Origin: Pedobacter jeongneungensis
GTDB lineage: Bacteria > Bacteroidota > Bacteroidia > Sphingobacteriales > Sphingobacteriaceae
Direction: 5' to 3'
DNA length: 64,000 nt
Assembly (NCBI RefSeq): GCF_000633455.1
Contig: NZ_AYMG01000038.1
Location: forward strand, 211,205 to 275,204
Each line of letters opens with the position of its first letter. The stretch's first letter is position 1. The notes under the pieces are model-generated. The model was not told where the DNA came from. It searched no databases and saw only the letters and a list, made by a program, of their open reading frames with translations. Shown here piece after piece: positions 9,030 through 17,189 of this stretch. A program made the position numbers and the translations under genes.

Positions 9030-9158
9030 TTAATTTTGGTATTCGTTTAGGAATTGATCGTATTGGAGATTAAATGCACCAGGGTTTTCCTCTTGCAGGT
9101 TTTGGGCGTAGCCCTCCCAATACAACTGATCGAGTAATTCGGCAAATGCGGCATACAT
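9030..9158 (-). CDS. Small protein (42 aa) of the conjugative element
   Basis: An ATG at 9158 opens a 42-codon frame with an acidic, aromatic-rich product (MYAAFAELLDQLYWEGYAQN at the start, ending LNEYQN). Its stop lies 5 bp before the right IS66 target duplication. On the uninterrupted element it would sit directly upstream of the 64-residue gene, so the two form a natural pair. No domain is recognised. Coding character and tight packing support it. Confidence 0.55.
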   Translation of the reverse strand: MYAAFAELLDQLYWEGYAQNLQEENPGAFNLQYDQFLNEYQN

Positions 9159-9209
9159 GTTTCAAAGGTTTAGTTAAGCCCTGCCCAATCGAGCAGGGCA
9201 AAAAAAAAA

Positions 9210-9800
9210 TTAGGCAGGGATAGTAATTTCGGCTTCGATTTCCGCAAGTCGATTTGTACACAGGTCGCGAACGAAAAGTGCAACGGCCTTAATAATCACA
9301 GGGTTTTTTGTAGAAAATTTATTGCGTTTATCATCCGAGATTTCAAGTTCACAGCCTTGATAGTAGTTTGAGGTGGTATCTTCGGCTTCCTCCTTTTGCT
9401 CAATCTCAAATTTATCAAGGTTGTCAATGGTATGCACAAGCCTTCCACGCTGAACCATGCGGCGGTGTAATTCTTCCACCAGTTTTAACGTTCCCTCCAG
9501 ATTAAGAGCAGGTTTTTCAGTTATGACCTCGGCTGTTTTGGGATCTTCGTTTTCTAGGTTAGGTTTTGGCACTTGTAACATTGCTCCAGCGGATTTCGGG
9601 GAATCGCTATTTTCCTTTGCATCTTGCACTTTCACAGTGGACAGGGTGTTTTCCTTTTTCGATTCTTCATTAATCGTGGTTTTGTTTTCGGTGCTTGCAT
9701 TTGCCTTCCCTGCCATCGGCTGATAAAATGGATTTTTGGCACCTTTGATGTCTATAAATTCTGCTTTTCCGTTTGCGCTATTTACATTTTGATTTTTCAT
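9210..9800 (-). CDS. Hypothetical protein of the conjugative element (196 aa)
   Basis: Residues 1-95 are low in complexity and rich in Lys, Asn, Glu and Ser, so probably disordered. Residues 100-196 form a helical domain (LKLVEELHRRMVQRGRLVHT, later VIIKAVALFVRDLCTNRLAE). There is no signal peptide and no catalytic motif. It is first in a leftward set with the 42-aa, 64-aa and DUF932 genes, a grouping usual near the regulatory end of Bacteroidota conjugative elements. No function is assigned. Confidence 0.7.
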   Translation of the reverse strand: MKNQNVNSANGKAEFIDIKGAKNPFYQPMAGKANASTENKTTINEESKKENTLSTVKVQDAKENSDSPKSAGAMLQVPKPNLENEDPKTAEVITEKPALNLEGTLKLVEELHRRMVQRGRLVHTIDNLDKFEIEQKEEAEDTTSNYYQGCELEISDDKRNKFSTKNPVIIKAVALFVRDLCTNRLAEIEAEITIPA

Positions 9801-10235
9801 GATTTCTGATTTTTAATGTTGATTATAAATTGTTTAATGATTTCCCCGATTGGGGCAATGTTCCGGATTTGCTCCGACTGTGGGAGGGCTGGGGTTGGGG
9901 GGCTTCTGTCTCTTAATGGATTCATAGCATAATTTTTTAGTATTCAAAGTCAGTTGGCAGGAGCCTCCTGGCTTTTTGTTAAGCCACCTCTCCTTGATAC
10001 AATCCAGATTGCAAGGCAAGACTTTGCGAAAAACAAATACGCTTTGGAGCGCAGCGAGAAAGGAAGATTTTTTTTCAGCAAACCCTTTAGGGCCTGGTCT
10101 TTCCGGCAAACGGATTGTTCAGAAATTTGCTACTCAAAATGCCTACAGGTTTTTTATTTCAATTAAAAAACTTTTAGCATGAAAAAAAACCTTGAGCAAG
10201 AATGATAATTGGGGACACGCAAACCTGTGCGTTTT
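9801..10235. other. Intergenic region with no clear gene
   Basis: Contains a G-rich tract around 9885-9905 and a short hairpin (AGGAGCCTCCT) near 9959. Open frames here look like chance. It should hold the promoter of the leftward 196-aa gene. A replication or transfer origin cannot be excluded but no hallmark is seen. Confidence 0.4.
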
Positions 10236-10451
10236 ATGATTTCATCTGAAAAATTAGATAAAAATTTGGAAAGGATGTTTAGGATGTATAACTTAGACTT
10301 TGAGAGCGTTAATTTAGATAAACGGAAGAATGGCTACAGCTACGCTTCCGTTTTTTCTTTTAAATATTTTGCTCGCACCGAGATTTTTTGGTACAGAAGA
10401 AAGGGTTCTTTTATAGAAACATTGAGGTGGGTGAATAAAAAATATCAATAA
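10236..10451 (+). CDS. Possible small protein (71 aa)
   Basis: An ATG at 10236 opens 71 codons with a basic, aromatic product (MISSEKLDKNLERMFRMYNL at the start, YFARTEIFWYRRKGSFIETL later). It is the only rightward frame in this part of the element. There is no recognised domain, signal peptide or membrane segment. Amino-acid composition looks genuine rather than random. An earlier in-frame start at 10209 would add nine residues but fits less well. Confidence 0.45.
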   Translation: MISSEKLDKNLERMFRMYNLDFESVNLDKRKNGYSYASVFSFKYFARTEIFWYRRKGSFIETLRWVNKKYQ

Positions 10452-10490
10452 AAAATAAGCTCTTACATCATCCTGGAGGAGCTATTTAAC

Positions 10491-10946
10491 TTACATAATT
10501 CCTTCATCCATGAAACTATAATAGCCATCGCTACATACGATGATGTGATCGAGTATTGGTAAATCGAGCAACTTTCCCGCTTCGGTAAGCTTTCTGGTCA
10601 ATCTGATATCGGCTTCACTTGGGTTTGATTCTCCCGATGGATGGCTATGGGAAAGAATTATTCCACTTGCACAGGCTTTAAGTGCAACAGCGAAAATGAT
10701 TTTGGGATCTGCGATTGTTCCCGACATCCCGCCCTGCGAAATATTGACAATTCCCAGAACCCTATTTCTCCGGTTGAGCAATATGATTTTAAATTCTTCA
10801 ACAAGTTCTATTTTATTGACATCCCAGTTGTTAAGCAGTAAACTATAGGCCTTACTGGCGCTATCTATCTGTGGGCGTTCAACAGGTTTGAATTTTGGTT
10901 TGTAGCTGATTTCGATTTCTGCAAGGTTAAAAAGTGAGTTTTCCAT
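10491..10946 (-). CDS. radC: RadC-like JAB-domain protein
   Basis: 151 residues covering only the C-terminal MPN/JAB domain of RadC; the N-terminal helix-hairpin-helix half is absent. The metal site is visible as HSHPSGESNPSEAD (about residues 99-112), with a conserved Glu in VEEFKIILLN. Short RadC copies of this kind are standard passengers of Bacteroidota conjugative elements. JAB domains are zinc-dependent hydrolases in other settings, but the RadC role is unsettled and it is not a proven repair enzyme. It has its own leader and does not overlap a neighbour. Confidence 0.9.
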   Translation of the reverse strand: MENSLFNLAEIEISYKPKFKPVERPQIDSASKAYSLLLNNWDVNKIELVEEFKIILLNRRNRVLGIVNISQGGMSGTIADPKIIFAVALKACASGIILSHSHPSGESNPSEADIRLTRKLTEAGKLLDLPILDHIIVCSDGYYSFMDEGIM

Positions 10947-11304
10947 AATATTTTGAATTAATTATGATGCAGACAAAGGTTTGAGGGTTGCCAAAGCAAA
11001 AGAAGCAACGGAATAAATGGGAAAAAAGGGGAAGGGTTCAGGAGCGTTTATGCCGGAATTTCTTCTTGCGTGCCAACACTCACACCTAAATTGTACCAAA
11101 ATTAAATGCCCCCATTGATCTTTATACTTTCAAAAATCGGATTAAGTTATTAAAGGACTATTAAAATAGCCAGGTTTGTTACTATAATATCATAGGTGTT
11201 TCTTGAATATTATGGGCAATTTGTCTCTCAAAATCTAATTGACCCCGAAAATGATAACGCAGGTATCTTGTTTTGTTTAACTATCAGATTTCAGCGAATT
11301 TCAT
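10947..11304. other. Intergenic region, no gene seen
   Basis: AT-rich spacer between two leftward genes. It carries phrases that resemble IS21-type ends (CTAATTGACCCC near 11231) but no matching partner end, so only old insertion scars are suspected. Confidence 0.35.
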
Positions 11305-11655
11305 TTATAAATCCAGTAACGGATCCCAGCGAACCGATGAAATATCAACGATCTGATCATCGACAACCATGATTCTTTCCCAGCTCAATAGCTGTTCCAT
11401 CGTAAATCTATCTGTGAAATGATGTTTACCCGTCAACAAACCATTACGGTTAACCACTCTGTGCACAGGTAAATCTGGACGTAATTCGTGCGCATGATTC
11501 ATCGCAATCCCAACTAATCTCGATGAGCTCGCCGATCCCAAAGCTTTTGCAATTGCCCCGTAAGTTGTCACGCGACCGGATGGTATCAAAGCCACCAGCT
11601 CATATACTTTACTGTAAAAATCCGGCATTGATTTTTGGAGATTTTGATCTGACAT
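11305..11655 (-). CDS. Alkyltransferase-like protein (ATL; DNA base-flipping, no acceptor Cys)
   Basis: 116 residues matching the DNA-binding domain of O6-alkylguanine-DNA alkyltransferase: the wing and recognition helix (PSGRVTTYGAIAKALGS, about 26-42) and the Arg finger in SSSRLVGIAMN. The active-site PCHRV motif reads LPVHRVVN here, with Val in place of the acceptor Cys. Proteins with that change (ATL, also called MGMT-family) bind and flip O6-alkylguanine and flag it to nucleotide-excision repair instead of repairing it. It lies beside UmuD/UmuC and an HMCES-like gene, so the stretch reads as a DNA-damage module. Confidence 0.88.
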   Translation of the reverse strand: MSDQNLQKSMPDFYSKVYELVALIPSGRVTTYGAIAKALGSASSSRLVGIAMNHAHELRPDLPVHRVVNRNGLLTGKHHFTDRFTMEQLLSWERIMVVDDQIVDISSVRWDPLLDL

Positions 11656-11699
11656 AAATAGAAAACATCGATAAGGTTCGCCAAAGCAAAAAGACCCCT

Positions 11700-11887
11700 T
11701 TGCGCCGATCCAAATTGACCCCCTTGAAATCGCAGATTCGTTTGTGCTGAATGGTTTGTAGGAATATGTTTTTGTTTAGCTTTTAGCCGAACAAAAACTG
11801 CTGACTACAATGTTCAATAAGCCTATCAAAATGAATAAACTAAGACAGATCATCCGTCTGATTAAACTGGATAAACAAAGCTCATGA
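11700..11887 (+). mobile_element. Probable IS21-type 5' remnant
   Basis: Near 11708 there is a phrase of the kind found at Bacteroidota IS21 ends (GATCCAAATTGACCCCCTTG). About 120 bp on, an ATG at 11831 opens 18 codons (MNKLRQIIRLIKLDKQSS) that resemble an IstA N-terminus, then stop. No istB, no transposase body and no second end are present. I take it as the scar of an element lost by deletion. Confidence is limited because the match is short. Confidence 0.35.
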
Positions 11888-12012
11888 TTACTAATTTAAT
11901 TAGCAATATTAATCTAAACACTGTAGGAATATTTATCTCAAATCATTATTAATCGTCTGCATTATTGCGCTTTAATTTACTTCGGGAGTATAATTAAGAT
12001 GGTTACCTACTA

Positions 12013-12037
12013 TTTATCCACAAATCCTGTGGATAAA
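12013..12037. promoter_or_regulatory. Inverted pair of DnaA-box-like sequences upstream of umuD
   Basis: TTTATCCACA and TGTGGATAAA face each other across 5 bp. Each contains TTATCCACA, a perfect match to the classical DnaA box. They lie about 55-80 bp before the umuD start. They could bind DnaA as a regulator or simply be a dyad for another repressor. Confidence 0.5.
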
Positions 12038-12047
12038 TGGTTTAAGA

Positions 12048-12068
12048 AATACTAATATAATTAGTATT
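12048..12068. promoter_or_regulatory. 21-bp dyad, candidate operator of the umuDC operon
   Basis: AATACTAAT-ATA-ATTAGTATT has perfect 9-bp arms around 3 bp and ends 23 bp before the umuD ATG, where a repressor would block transcription. It is a candidate damage-response operator; no binding protein can be named. Confidence 0.5.
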
Positions 12069-12091
12069 TTTACAACTTAATTTTTTGCAGT

Positions 12092-12538
12092 ATGACAAGA
12101 GAAATGGAAATCCCAAGGGATGTATCGATAGATGCATTGGATAACCCGGGTCGTGTTACCGGTTTTATATCCCCTGCTGAGGATTATAAACAACGAAGGC
12201 TACATATTGCTCAGAAGATTGTTAACGATCCGACAAACACCTTTTACTTTGAAGCGGATGATGAGCAGATGCGCTATTTCGGTATTTTAAAAGGTAGCAT
12301 TATCATAGTTGATAAATCGGTCAAGGTTTCTTCTGGAATGCTGATTGTTTGTTGCGTAGATGATGAGTGGTTAACCAGGAAGCTGCTGATAAATGGAGAA
12401 AATACTTATTTATGTATTAATGACAGCATGGATGCCTGCCTGAATATTACCGGAAAAAAAATTACCGTATTTGGCGCTGTTACCTGGACCTGTTTACCTC
12501 ATTCAAAGAACAACAATGTTCGCACTGGCAGACTGTAA
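12092..12538 (+). CDS. UmuD-like protein, S24/LexA fold, without the catalytic Ser
   Basis: 148 residues aligning with UmuD along its length: TGFISPAEDYKQRRL matches the region after the UmuD cleavage site, and GILKGSIIIVDKS and LTRKLLING match the catalytic core with its Lys. Where UmuD and LexA have GDSM with the nucleophile Ser, this protein reads DEQM, so the nucleophile is absent. The first 24 residues that UmuD removes are also short and lack a clear Cys-Gly or Ala-Gly site. Self-cleavage is therefore unlikely. It overlaps umuC by 23 bp and probably still acts as its partner subunit. Promoter-proximal dyads suggest damage control. Confidence 0.85.
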   Translation: MTREMEIPRDVSIDALDNPGRVTGFISPAEDYKQRRLHIAQKIVNDPTNTFYFEADDEQMRYFGILKGSIIIVDKSVKVSSGMLIVCCVDDEWLTRKLLINGENTYLCINDSMDACLNITGKKITVFGAVTWTCLPHSKNNNVRTGRL

Positions 12539-13760
12539 TAACTTCTATGCGAGTTGTCACCGGCTCTTTGAACCTCAATATAATGGTGTTCCGGTAATCG
12601 TATTGAGCAATAATGATGGCTGCGTGATTGCTCGGAGCAATGAAGCCAAAGCATGCGGCATTGCTATGGGGGCACCTTTTTTCAAGATAAGAGAAGAGAT
12701 CAAACAACATCATGTTGCAGTATTTAGCAGCCATTATACTTTGTATGGAGATATCAGTGCCAGAGTAATGACCAACCTGGCCAGGTTTACCCCGAATGTG
12801 GAGGTCTACAGCATTGATGAGTGCTTTCTTGGATTAACAGGATTTAACAACCTTCCTGAATATGCGAAAGAGATTAGGGAAGCTGTTATTTATAATACCG
12901 GCATTCCGATAAGCGTAGGCGTTGCGCCGACTAAGGTGCTGGCAAAAGTAGCAAATAAAACCTCCAAAAAACATAATGGTGTAATGGTGTTGGAAACTGA
13001 AGATCAGATCAGCGAAGCATTGGCCGACTATCCTGTTGAAGACCTTTGGGGAGTAGGAAGACAATTTGCGCACAAGCTCATAAAAGGCGGAATCGAAACT
13101 GCAGCGCAGTTCAGGGCCTTGCCAATGGATTGGGTACAAAGCAATATGACCATTGTGGGACTGAGGATGTGGCGCGAATTATGGGGAGAAAGCTGCATCC
13201 CTTTAAAATCAGTTTTGGAGCCCAAAAAAGGCATGTGTACCAGCAGGGCGTTTGGAAAGTTGACCACAGATTACAACGAACTTAAAGAAGCAACCTCAAG
13301 CTATGCTGCAAGGCTGGCGGTTAAGCTGAGGAGGGAAAAACTTTGCACGAGCGTTTTATCAGTCAGGCTTTTAACCAATAAGTACAAATCAGAAGCTGCC
13401 CAGGCCTTTCCTTCAATTACCATACCTCTGGAGCATCCGGTAAACAATACCGTTGATTTAGTTAAAGTAGCATTACTTGGATTAAAAAAAATATACATGC
13501 GTGGTTATCTTTTTCAGAAGGTAGAAGTTACTGCCACAGGCTTGCTACCCGAGTCGGAGGTGCAGCTGAATATATTTAGCGACTGGAATGGTGCAAAGCA
13601 CGATAAAATATCCGGTGTACTCGATAAGATGAACCGTCACTACGGAGCCGGCACCTTGAGAATGGCGGGTGAAGGCAGTAAGCAAAAATGGTCGATGAAA
13701 CGGGAGTTTTTGCGCCCGAGCTATACAACGGATTGGAACGATATCATAAAAGTTAAATAA
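12516..13760 (+). CDS. umuC: Y-family DNA polymerase V catalytic subunit UmuC
   Basis: 414 residues from the ATG at 12516, chosen because MFALADCNNFYASC is the canonical UmuC start. The palm carries the metal ligands in ALADCNNFYAS and the SIDECF block (YSIDECFLGL, about residue 95). The fingers motif VLSNNDGCVIARSNEAKACG is present, followed by the helix-hairpin-helix thumb (LWGVGRQFAHKLIKGGI) and the little finger. The enzyme copies past lesions with low fidelity. The start overlaps umuD by 23 bp and the stop overlaps a 32-aa ORF by one base, so three genes are coupled. Confidence 0.93.
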   Translation: MFALADCNNFYASCHRLFEPQYNGVPVIVLSNNDGCVIARSNEAKACGIAMGAPFFKIREEIKQHHVAVFSSHYTLYGDISARVMTNLARFTPNVEVYSIDECFLGLTGFNNLPEYAKEIREAVIYNTGIPISVGVAPTKVLAKVANKTSKKHNGVMVLETEDQISEALADYPVEDLWGVGRQFAHKLIKGGIETAAQFRALPMDWVQSNMTIVGLRMWRELWGESCIPLKSVLEPKKGMCTSRAFGKLTTDYNELKEATSSYAARLAVKLRREKLCTSVLSVRLLTNKYKSEAAQAFPSITIPLEHPVNNTVDLVKVALLGLKKIYMRGYLFQKVEVTATGLLPESEVQLNIFSDWNGAKHDKISGVLDKMNRHYGAGTLRMAGEGSKQKWSMKREFLRPSYTTDWNDIIKVK

Positions 13761-13858
13761 TGAGAGAATTGATAGCATTAATAAAACGCTACTTACTTAA
13801 AGAAGCAGCTACGCTGAATCAAAATAAGGATAGGCCAAAGGCTAAAAATAAAAAGTAA
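13760..13858 (+). CDS. Small basic ORF (32 aa) coupled to umuC
   Basis: The umuC stop TAA shares a base with an ATG that opens 32 codons: MRELIALIKRYLLKEAATLN, then a Lys/Asn-rich tail. The N-terminal half would form an amphipathic helix. Start-stop overlap and lysine-rich composition support translation. No family is recognised. It could be a small regulator or stabiliser of the polymerase, which is inference only. Confidence 0.45.
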   Translation: MRELIALIKRYLLKEAATLNQNKDRPKAKNKK

Positions 13859-13905
13859 AACACGGTGAGTTTGGTAATGTTATATTTGAATATTACAAGA
13901 AAACT

Positions 13906-14610
13906 ATGTGTGCACGTTATACCTTAACAGCTGAGGAGAAAGAAATCCTGAAAACGCATCCGCACCAGTTGCAGGCTGAATGGACGCCAAATTATAATTT
14001 AGCTATAACACAAATGGGCCTTGTCATTACTGCCGATGAGCCAGACATTATCCAACAGATGAGCTTTGGTATTGTACCGCATTTCGCAGAAAGCCTAAAA
14101 TTAACACGTGATACCTGGAACATCAAAAGTGAAACAGCCTTGGAGAGTAATTTATGGAGACCGCTGCTCGTCAATCATAAAACATGTATCGTCATTGCAG
14201 ATGGCTTTTATGAATGGAAAGATCTGGGGAAGGGCGATAAGCAGCCATACCGGTTCACGGTTAAGGACAGAAAAATGTTTTGTTTCGCAGGGCTTTGGTC
14301 GCAGTGGGTTGACCCGGAGACCAAAGAGAAATTCAGAACCTACGGGATTTTGACTACCGAAGCAAATGCCATTGTTGCAGAGATACATACGAAACCACGT
14401 ATGCCTGTCATCCTAAACAAACAGGAGGAAGAGATTTGGCTGAGCAAGACACTTTCAGTAGCAAGCAAAATGACCGTGCTGGATACCTTTCCTGCTGAGC
14501 TGATGAAACGAACCAAGGTAGGCAAAAGGGTTAATGCAGTTTCTACCTTAAAGAAACCTAATAATGATTCAGATTTACTGTTGCCCTTAAACACAGATGA
14601 TGATGTCTAA
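13906..14610 (+). CDS. yedK: HMCES/YedK-type SRAP protein (abasic-site crosslinker)
   Basis: 234 residues of the SOS-response-associated peptidase family. The essential Cys follows the initiator Met (MCARYTLT). Other family residues are visible: the Asn in WNIKSETAL (about 70), the Glu in DGFYEWK (about 105) and the His in HTKPRMPVIL (about 165). Members form a thiazolidine crosslink to abasic sites in single-stranded DNA and shield them from error-prone bypass. It follows umuC by about 145 bp in the same direction, so it belongs to the damage module of this element. Confidence 0.93.
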   Translation: MCARYTLTAEEKEILKTHPHQLQAEWTPNYNLAITQMGLVITADEPDIIQQMSFGIVPHFAESLKLTRDTWNIKSETALESNLWRPLLVNHKTCIVIADGFYEWKDLGKGDKQPYRFTVKDRKMFCFAGLWSQWVDPETKEKFRTYGILTTEANAIVAEIHTKPRMPVILNKQEEEIWLSKTLSVASKMTVLDTFPAELMKRTKVGKRVNAVSTLKKPNNDSDLLLPLNTDDDV

Positions 14611-14722
14611 TATAATCAGCCGAATCTATTGACCGGATGATAAGGGATTATGAAAATTGAGATAAAAAAAAAGTCCCGACCAGTGGCCGGAACTTTCCAA
14701 ATTTCCCAAAACAGCGATGTTT

Positions 14723-14902
14723 TTATTTAGCGCTATTTTTCTTTTCTGTCACTTCAGCTCTGATTTCCTGAGCCAAGACTTTTAGGTCTTGCATTGCTTT
14801 ACGAACGCGCGTACCTGCCGCAGCATTACCATTTTCATAAAACTTTGTAGCATCAGCCTCGATTGCTGATACCAATTCTTTTACTTTTTCAAACTTTTCC
14901 AT
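14723..14902 (-). CDS. Histone H1-like (Hc1 family) DNA-binding protein
   Basis: An ATG at 14902 opens 59 codons: MEKFEKVKELVSAIEADATK, then TRVRKAMQDLKVLAQEIRAE and a Lys-rich end. This is the pattern of the short Bacteroidota Hc1-type histone H1 proteins, which are single helical hairpins with a basic tail. They are thought to bind DNA and shape the nucleoid; copies often travel on conjugative elements. The gene reads leftward after a convergent HMCES-like gene, with an A/T-rich hairpin-like stretch near 14670-14690 between them. Confidence 0.8.
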   Translation of the reverse strand: MEKFEKVKELVSAIEADATKFYENGNAAAGTRVRKAMQDLKVLAQEIRAEVTEKKNSAK

Positions 14903-14990
14903 AATTGTTTTTCTTGCTTACCAGAAGTTCAGCGATTATAAAATTTAATTGTTACTTACAAAAAACAAGCCACTAAAATACAAAAAGAGT

Positions 14991-15968
14991 CTAAACGCCC
15001 AAACCCTGACTGGCAGAAACCTCTTTTCCCTTTGATTTTGTTACCGCTTTATTCAGCGAAGATTCTTTGAGAAACTGCTCCCTTTTCTCCGCCCTACCGT
15101 TTGTGGCAAACATATTCAGCTGTGAATAACGGGGCACTGCTTCAACCTGCAACTTCACCTGCTCGCCATTTTTTTCGACGGTAATAGATGGACGGTCACC
15201 ATTTTTCAACTGCGCTTCCAGTTTCGCACGGTCTTTTGGATTATCGAGCTCTTTGATGTTAAATTTATCAAGGACTTCTTTCAAATTGAAACCATACGAT
15301 GGATCATGATACTGGTTCATATTGTAATTCATATGCCTGTCTCTGGGCCCGTCCAAATCGAGCTTCATCCATGCTTTATAGGGTAAACCGCCCTGAGTGA
15401 GCATATCCTCTCTGTATACTGCCCTGCCTTCAATAAGGTTGACAGATTGGGAAGCGGTAAAACCTTTACCTCTTTCCACCCATATCGTCTGAGGAAGTGG
15501 AGGGTTGCGGAACGTCCTGCCGAACTCCTTATCCACATAATTTATCTTACCGTCTTCCATGGTCGCCAGTTTAATTTTGTGGGCAGCATCCTTTCCTACA
15601 GCCAATTCGGCGTTGCCGGTATGTTTCTTAAATACCTCAATTGCCTCGGCAACATTTTCTCGTTTAAAGACATTGTTTTTTCCAGCGGTTTCGCTCGGAG
15701 AAATCACCAGATAATTTTGGCCAGCCTCTAAGGGCTTACCTTCGTTCAGGGCAATATCGTACTTGTTTAAATAATAATTTTCCGACTGGCCCGATTGTTT
15801 GAAATAAAGATTGAGATCTATCTGGCCTTTATGACCATTTACCTGATCCTTTAACACAAACTCAGGAAGATTGGCCTTCATGTTGTCTTCCATTTTCTCC
15901 TGTAGCTCCTTACCGAAGCCAAGTGATTTCATCTCGATTTTGAGATCTTCAAGGTTGTTTAAATTCAT
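14991..15968 (-). CDS. DUF3945-type protein of the conjugative element (325 aa)
   Basis: The start at 15968 (MNLNNLEDLKIEMKSLGFGK) was preferred over a longer version because conserved character begins there. The C-terminal half carries repeated phrases typical of DUF3945/DUF4099-like proteins of Bacteroidota elements: LDLDGPRDRHMNYNMNQY, then YGFNLKEVLDKFNIKELDNP, and a KNGEQVKLQVEAVPRY block near residue 275. No membrane segment and no catalytic motif. It stands directly downstream of traM, where traN would be expected. Function unknown. Confidence 0.65.
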   Translation of the reverse strand: MNLNNLEDLKIEMKSLGFGKELQEKMEDNMKANLPEFVLKDQVNGHKGQIDLNLYFKQSGQSENYYLNKYDIALNEGKPLEAGQNYLVISPSETAGKNNVFKRENVAEAIEVFKKHTGNAELAVGKDAAHKIKLATMEDGKINYVDKEFGRTFRNPPLPQTIWVERGKGFTASQSVNLIEGRAVYREDMLTQGGLPYKAWMKLDLDGPRDRHMNYNMNQYHDPSYGFNLKEVLDKFNIKELDNPKDRAKLEAQLKNGDRPSITVEKNGEQVKLQVEAVPRYSQLNMFATNGRAEKREQFLKESSLNKAVTKSKGKEVSASQGLGV

Positions 15969-16126
15969 AACGATTGTTTTATAATTAATGATTTGCGCAT
16001 TTGCGCGATATAATTTCACCAATAAGGGGTTGAACAGGTCTCATTCAACTAGCTCAAAGTGCGCGAAGTCCTTTTCCAGGACATAATTCTTGTAGGATTG
16101 ATTCCCGGATCAATATTGGATTTAGA

Positions 16127-17185
16127 CTACTTCCTGATTTGATTATCTCTGAGCAGCACAGGAAAGCCTGCTTTTACTTTTATTTTTATTCGTCTGACCT
16201 TTTTGGAAAAAAGTCCTTTTGCAGCATCAATGCCAGCGCCTGCGGCCTGCATCCCTATCGACTGATCCATTGTCAATAGCTGCAAGCTACGCACGGCATC
16301 ATCAGCTCCCCCTGATATCGCATTGTCGACAATCGCATCCGGGGCAACAATCCCTTTGATACCATCAAGGCTATAAATGGATAGATCCACGGGAATGATA
16401 CTTTTATCAATGCGTATAGTTTTAATGTCCACCAGCAATCGTTGATTGGTCAAATTGCAAAGGCCGAATAACTCATGCCCTTTGGGAACCAATACCCCGG
16501 CAATGGTGACCGTATCAGAGAGCACCAATTTAATCACGGCGCCCTGGACGAGCGTTTGCTTTGCGGCAACTTGCGCCGGGATTGCAGCAAAACGTTCATC
16601 GGGTGCGTTATTGACCTGCTTGAGATAGGCATCACGCACACGCTCGGGATGCTGGATGTCCAGCACTTTTTCAAGCATACCACTGAGCTGCTTCATTTCC
16701 TGATCTTCACCGGCACCTCCTTGCATGGTAGACATTAGTTTTTCCAGTTTATCCACATCGCTAGCCATACCAGCCACTTTAATGTTCCGGTCCTTTAAAG
16801 TAGTCCCTGGACTTTTTTCAATCGGTGCATTAATCTGTGCATTTAGCTGCTGAAGTTTCAGGTCAATATCCTGAGTTGGATCCTTATCTGTTGTAGCGCT
16901 AAAGCCCAGTTTTCCTGCCACACTTTCCAGATAGGTATCTGCTGAGTGAATGGAATCTTTTTGATTCTGCTGATAAATCGCCATTTTATCGGCTGCTTTC
17001 TCTTTACCAAAAGTCGCCTCAGGAAGTGCAGAATTAATTTCGTGATTTTTAGCAATAATGTATTGATGACCACTTCCCCCACCCATAGCATAAAAAGCCA
17101 TGCTTAAGAATGGTAAGATCAATATTGGTAGGAAAAGCAAAATTTTTCGCTTCTCCTTGATTTTTTCGTTTTTCATATATTTCAT
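16127..17185 (-). CDS. traM: Conjugative transfer protein TraM (VirB10-like)
   Basis: 352 residues with one N-terminal membrane segment (about residues 14-33, ILLFLPILILPFLSMAFYAM), a variable Gln-rich middle, and a strand-rich C-terminal domain starting near residue 205 (VLSDTVTIAGVLVPKGHELFG). This is the TraM plan: an inner-membrane-anchored protein that spans the periplasm and links both membranes in the Bacteroidota type IV channel, in the manner of VirB10. It is shorter than many TraM proteins, mainly in the middle region. It is last in the leftward run traJ-K-L-M. No traN follows. Confidence 0.88.
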   Translation of the reverse strand: MKYMKNEKIKEKRKILLFLPILILPFLSMAFYAMGGGSGHQYIIAKNHEINSALPEATFGKEKAADKMAIYQQNQKDSIHSADTYLESVAGKLGFSATTDKDPTQDIDLKLQQLNAQINAPIEKSPGTTLKDRNIKVAGMASDVDKLEKLMSTMQGGAGEDQEMKQLSGMLEKVLDIQHPERVRDAYLKQVNNAPDERFAAIPAQVAAKQTLVQGAVIKLVLSDTVTIAGVLVPKGHELFGLCNLTNQRLLVDIKTIRIDKSIIPVDLSIYSLDGIKGIVAPDAIVDNAISGGADDAVRSLQLLTMDQSIGMQAAGAGIDAAKGLFSKKVRRIKIKVKAGFPVLLRDNQIRK

Positions 17186-17189
17186 TTGT

